Both the position numbers and the translations under genes were made by a program. From NCBI GenBank assembly GCA_945859605.1, contig OX243822.1, positions 26,667,685-26,731,684 on the forward strand: DNA of 64,000 bases, written 5' to 3'. Shown in pieces: positions 62,501 to 64,000 of the stretch. Each line of letters opens with the position of its first letter. Position 1 is the first letter of the stretch. A model generated the notes under the pieces. It did not search any database. It saw only the letters and a list, made by a program, of their open reading frames with translations, and had not been told where the DNA came from. The stretch comes from Lumbricus rubellus (Eukaryota; Annelida; Clitellata; Crassiclitellata; Lumbricidae).

Positions 62501-64000
62501 CACATTCAGGTATTCGCGGTAAAATTCTGCAGTCATTGGACACCAGACCTTTGATAAAAAATAATAATTATAAAAACAAAAAATCAGATACTTGACAATT
62601 TATGACAGAAAACATATGCAAATAACGAATTAAATAGCCAAAGCAGTATATTATTATAAAAAACGTAATCAAATTCATTAGTAAATAATAAATTACATCT
62701 ATCAATATAATTCTAGTTGGGCATTGCCCGGTAAATTTCAGTCTTTCGCTCCCATCCCTGGTACCCGGCGTTGCCCGGTGAATTTGTTTATCGCCCCACC
62801 CCTACGGTTCTGCACCCAGCCCCTTCCCTCTGGAGTTACCAGTGGAAGTTTGGGATAATACCCAATATGTCAAGGCAAAGGAAATGAAGTTGCCTACACA
62901 TGTCTGACTCCCAAGCATAGACAATAAGGCAATCTACAGGGATTGCTCTTGTTCTTTTCGTGTGAATACCTATATCTTGCTGCTATCTTGTACCCTTACA
63001 TGTCGTCCAGTGCTTAGGTAGTTACTTTGGCATTTACCTTTATGTATCCAGTTCTTAGTTCTTTACCTTTGCATTTACCTTCACATATCCAGTCCTTAGT
63101 ATATTAATTTTGCATTTACCTTCACATATCCAGTCCTTAGTCCTTTACCTTTGCATTTACCTTCGTGCATCCAGTCCTTACCTCTGCGCATTGAACCTTG
63201 GCAATGTATCCCGCCCGTGACAGCTCCAGCCAGTTGGCCTCATACAGCTTCGGACCAATGAGGAAATTCAGGTCCTCAATCTTGTCATCTTCTCGTACCA
63301 GCGTCGCTGTGAGGCCAAGCTTGCAGTGAGCTCGCACCGAGGACATGACACGGCGGAAAATGCGGGCAGGGACAAACTGCACCTCTAAAAAATGATATTA
63401 TTATTATTATTATTACCGTTATCATTTTATTATTACTGTCAAAATAACCATTATTACTGTAATGCTATTACTATGGACATCGGAATAATCATTAAAATAA
63501 ATATTACTGCTACAGCTTGTAAAATTTTAACTATTAATATTACTATCATCATTATCACGGTAATATGATCGTCATTGTCAATTTATACAACACCTCTGTG
63601 AGGAACATTATAAATCATTCACTAAAATTATTACTTTTATGGTTAGTAACTAGAATGTAATATATGATGAAATTACCATTACCATTATTATTATTATTAC
63701 TAAAAATTTCAACCATGCAACGTATTAATTAACCTTTACAATGTGCACAGCTGGAAAATATTTACACTTGAAAGCATTGGTAGCAGAAACATAGCAGTTA
63801 AAAATAATGAATCAGTAGAAACCTACAATTAGCAATTTCGTTAAAGAGAAGCCAAGTTAGTTGAGATTAGATTAGATTACGCACCGTCTAGAATCATAAG
63901 ACCCCATTCCTTCTTGTTCAGCCATTCCATCATCCTTTCCGCTTCCCACGATCGTTTCGTTGTGTGTGAGATCATCGAATATGTACTGATGCAGATGATG
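50439..64000 (-). CDS. ERCC3: ERCC3/XPB, TFIIH DNA helicase/translocase subunit (C-terminal part, cut by window edge)
   Basis: Nine exons with matching phases: 64000-63885 (continues upstream), 63384-63182, 62548-62483, 57068-56932, 54130-54034, 53043-52926, 52210-52062, 51653-51525, 50570-50439. They encode 381 C-terminal residues, against about 780 for the full family protein. XPB is the ATP-driven 3'-5' DNA translocase of TFIIH, opening DNA in RNA polymerase II initiation and nucleotide excision repair. Visible are helicase motif II, motif III (GLTATLVRE, with the RED motif), the second RecA domain ([21 protein letters not shown]), motif VI ([11 protein letters not shown]) and the conserved C-end ([34 protein letters not shown]). 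Oddity: motif II reads DEVQ and a later motif SSQGG where the family has DEVH and SSHGG. Introns of up to 5.4 kb hold LINEs, SINEs and hAT-like elements. Confidence 0.96.
51525..51653 (-). CDS. ERCC3: ERCC3 exon: acidic linker
   Basis: Acceptor GTTGTAG, donor GTATGC. Encodes [36 protein letters not shown] and ASYKSGK, aligned with the variable acidic segment of XPB. Confidence 0.93.
52062..52210 (-). CDS. ERCC3: ERCC3 exon: [11 protein letters not shown]
   Basis: Acceptor GTTGTAG, donor GTCTGA. Encodes [40 protein letters not shown] and [10 protein letters not shown], matching the C-terminal domain. Confidence 0.95.
52330..52505. repeat. (CACA/TACA)n simple repeat
   Basis: ACACACACACTCATATACAC-like DNA in an ERCC3 intron; frames on both strands are Thr/His or Cys/Val repeat translations. 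Confidence 0.85.
52926..53043 (-). CDS. ERCC3: ERCC3 exon: motifs V and VI
   Basis: Acceptor TTTGTAG, donor GTTCGG. Encodes [44 protein letters not shown] replaces SSHGG of the family; the Arg fingers of motif VI (QRLGRILR) are intact. Confidence 0.94.
53205..53405. repeat. (AAT)n/(AAC)n microsatellites
   Basis: AATAATAAT and AACAACAAC runs in an ERCC3 intron. Confidence 0.85.
53603..53742. mobile_element. TTAA-flanked 140-bp MITE
   Basis: Ends CCCTTTCG and CGAAAGGG, flanked by TTAA on both sides (53599-53602, 53743-53746). GC-rich interior with ACCCGTCGCGCCG, GTACGGCGC palindromic words. Looks piggyBac-like by target and terminal CCC, without coding sequence. Confidence 0.75.
54034..54130 (-). 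CDS. ERCC3: ERCC3 exon: [10 protein letters not shown] to VSK
   Basis: Acceptor TTCGTAG, donor GTAGAC. Encodes [20 protein letters not shown] and [12 protein letters not shown]. Confidence 0.94.
54205..54298 (+). mobile_element. SINE/LINE-type 3' tail fragment
   Basis: GTGGTTGGGCTGGGAGCGCC..TCTGAGTAG, GAAGGGGCGCTATATAAATG and (GAAT)n; the same tail as 18200-18292, in an ERCC3 intron. Confidence 0.65.
54755..55490. repeat. direct-repeat pair with AAGGTGTCT palindromes
   Basis: Words CCAAATTTATATCATCGTTA, AAATTATGAG..CAAGGTGT and GTGCATTTCCTGAATTTATA, TTGTCATCAAAATGCGATA occur at about 54759-54945 and again at 55310-55480. A third partial copy is at 56645-56735. Each contains opposed ATCATC../AAGGTGTC motifs, so these are probably copies of one foldback family. 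TAT/ATT repeats lie between them. Confidence 0.65.
55681..55890 (+). mobile_element. tRNA-derived SINE
   Basis: GAGGCGCGGTGGTGTAGTGG head, B-box variant GATTCGAATCC, body CTAGGGCAAGTCCTTCACTC and tail GGAGCGCCTCTGAG ending CACATACAAAC. Confidence 0.85.
56022..56222 (+). mobile_element. tRNA-derived SINE, diverged
   Basis: GGGGCAGTGGTGTAGGACTA head, B box GGTTCGAATCC, body GAGCAAGTCCTTCACTCGC, tail GGGAGCACCTTTGAAGG then (AAAT)n. The different poly-AAAT end distinguishes it from the CAAACAAA-ended copies. Confidence 0.8.
56308..56614. mobile_element. hAT-like non-autonomous element (GTGTCAAA ends)
   Basis: Ends CACAGGTATCAAAGAGCTGG and GGTTTGACACCCTG resemble the widespread CAGGGGTGTCAAAC termini of hAT elements; flanks CTATAGAA and CAATAGAA match 7 of 8. 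The interior has GGCCCACGGGCC and several GGCCCG words. Start uncertain by two bases. Confidence 0.7.
56744..56800 (+). mobile_element. SINE tail fragment
   Basis: TCGGGAGCACTTCTGAATCG and GGGCGCTATAGCAAGTACC; only the 3' end remains. Confidence 0.55.
56932..57068 (-). CDS. ERCC3: ERCC3 exon: start of second RecA domain
   Basis: Acceptor GATTTCAG, donor GTAAGA. Encodes [37 protein letters not shown] (motif IV region) and QTYAKTMG. Confidence 0.94.
57559..57877. mobile_element. hAT-like non-autonomous element (GGCGACGCCAG family)
   Basis: Ends CAATGGCGACGCCAGAATT and AAGCGCTGCCACTG, with perfect 8-bp duplications AAAATAAG (57551-57558 and 57878-57885). Interior CCAAAATTTCTAACGAC, TTTTTTTGGTCATTCGG and GGAGCTTAGCCCCCC. 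Its ends are related to those of 34132-37366. In an ERCC3 intron. Confidence 0.87.
58138..58362 (+). mobile_element. tRNA-derived SINE, near full length
   Basis: TGGGGCACGGTGGTGTAGTG, GGCGGCGTCGTTGCCTTGG, B box GGTTCGAATCC, full body and GGGCGCTATAACAAGTGCAC then ATACAAACAAAC. The best-preserved copy in the window. Confidence 0.9.
58805..59205 (-). mobile_element. LINE reverse-transcriptase C-terminal fragment (second family)
   Basis: Minus frame, upstream part [20 protein letters not shown], then [54 protein letters not shown] and [15 protein letters not shown]. This is the tail of an invertebrate endonuclease/RT LINE ('[21 protein letters not shown]'). 5' truncated and non-functional. In an ERCC3 intron. 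Confidence 0.85.
59216..59360. repeat. dispersed foldback repeat AAATGCAGACCATTTTATAA
   Basis: CCTTTTAAATGCAGACC, TTATAACGCTGGTCATAACG and TTTTAAAAGGTGTTCAATTA recur almost identically at 60524-60605 and in diverged form at 57440-57500. The ends CCTTTTAAATG and TTTTAAAAGG are inverted. Confidence 0.65.
59777..60508. mobile_element. hAT-like non-autonomous element (GATACCGCTCC family)
   Basis: Ends CAGTGATACCGCTCCT and AGGAGCGGTATCACTG, perfect inverted repeats, with perfect 8-bp duplications GACAGGAA (59769-59776, 60509-60516). Subterminal AAAAGCCAAG repeats parallel the AAAACCCAAG repeats of 31250-31734. No transposase frame. In an ERCC3 intron. Confidence 0.9.
60680..60960. repeat. 33-bp tandem array, left part
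   Basis: Units of CAGATTAGATTAACAATCTC and ATCTTTTAAATAA. It becomes regular toward 60960 and continues at 62329 after the LINE insertion. Confidence 0.85.
60961..62328 (-). mobile_element. 5'-truncated LINE with RT domain (Jockey/CR1-like)
   Basis: An intact minus frame, 62323-61349 (324 residues), begins inside the polymerase: [20 protein letters not shown], catalytic FADDTN (residues 47-52), then thumb and tail text ([46 protein letters not shown]). Endonuclease and fingers are absent. The 3' end is a TTTGATTTGATTTGAA tail. It inserted into the 33-bp array, splitting it. The single open frame without breaks suggests recent insertion. Confidence 0.9.
62329..62476. repeat. 33-bp tandem array, right part
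   Basis: Four to five units of ATTAGATTAACAATCTCATC and TTTTAAATAACAG, continuous with the array left of the LINE. Ends just beside the ERCC3 66-bp exon. Confidence 0.9.
62483..62548 (-). CDS. ERCC3: ERCC3 exon: VWCPM segment
   Basis: A 66-bp exon, phase 0 on both sides, acceptor ATCAAAG, donor GTAAGC. Encodes [20 protein letters not shown] then RL, matching family VWCPMSPEFYREY. Confidence 0.9.
62995..63181. repeat. about 57-bp tandem repeat abutting an ERCC3 splice donor
   Basis: Three to four units of CAGTCCTTAGTCCTTTACCT, TTGCATTTACCTTCACATATC. On the minus strand the first unit starts with the donor GTAAGGACTGG, and each later unit carries ACTAAGGACTGG and GTAAATGCAAAGGTAAA. Confidence 0.85.
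63182..63384 (-). CDS. ERCC3: ERCC3 exon: motif II (DEVQ), motif III and RED
   Basis: Acceptor TTTTTTAG, donor GTAAGG. Encodes [36 protein letters not shown] and [19 protein letters not shown]. The codon after GAG GTG is CAG (Gln) where His completes the DEVH box in other XPB proteins. Confidence 0.95.
63390..63720. repeat. ATT/ATC-rich simple repeats
   Basis: TTATTATTATTACCGTTATC and similar runs in the last intron before the window edge; no exon seen here. Confidence 0.7.
63885..64000 (-). CDS. ERCC3: ERCC3 exon (window edge): STYSM to motif II start
   Basis: Encodes [20 protein letters not shown] then [16 protein letters not shown], ending one base into the motif II Glu codon before GTGCGT. 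Matches the family text up to the DExH box. The exon may extend beyond the window. Confidence 0.92.

Overview
This is a gene-sparse, repeat-dense window from an animal nuclear genome. Phase-consistent spliced exons with GT..AG borders support four protein genes. Long introns, tRNA-derived SINEs, LINE fragments and many short DNA transposons fill the rest. The gene set (GDF8/11, IgLON/lachesin-like, XPB, RBBP6-like) and the abundant word TAGGCCTA suggest a marine invertebrate, perhaps a deuterostome such as an echinoderm or hemichordate. That placement is inference; the sequence does not prove it.

Layout. 1-9.9 kb: no gene seen; low-complexity tracts, SINEs, a LINE tail, small palindromic MITEs and minisatellites. 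9.93-14.27 kb (minus): an RBBP6-like gene in four exons, with a Cys-rich RING/U-box followed by a long Ser/Lys/His/Asp repeat tail; the DWNN and zinc-knuckle parts expected for RBBP6 were not found. 14.7-15.2 kb: a foldback element with 78-bp arms. 16.38-23.49 kb (plus): a complete eight-exon gene for a 384-residue GPI-anchored three-Ig-domain adhesion protein (IgLON/lachesin type). 24-38 kb: transposon-rich intergenic DNA. 38.37-48.53 kb (plus): a complete three-exon GDF8/GDF11 (myostatin-type) TGF-beta ligand of 450 residues, furin site RPRR, mature part 109 residues with nine Cys. 50.44-64.0 kb (minus): the last nine exons of ERCC3/XPB, the TFIIH helicase, running off the right edge.

Orientation: RBBP6-like and IgSF genes are head to head; GDF8/11 and ERCC3 converge tail to tail with about 1.9 kb between stop codons. 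The four genes are not an operon or pathway; they are ordinary eukaryotic neighbours.

The most striking structure is the mobile-element landscape. I find 13 elements with matching terminal inverted repeats and perfect 8-bp target duplications, plus three with 7/8, all short of any transposase. They look like non-autonomous hAT-type elements of several terminal families. Two carry large internal tandem arrays (about 47-bp and 60-bp units), several share an internal module around CCTTTTTTAGTCAT although their ends differ, and one is cleanly nested in another. Two Helitron 3' ends, two TTAA-flanked palindromic MITEs, a shared SINE/LINE 3' tail and five or more LINE fragments complete the picture. 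In the genes, ERCC3 has Gln in place of two highly conserved His residues (DEVH to DEVQ and SSHGG to SSQGG).
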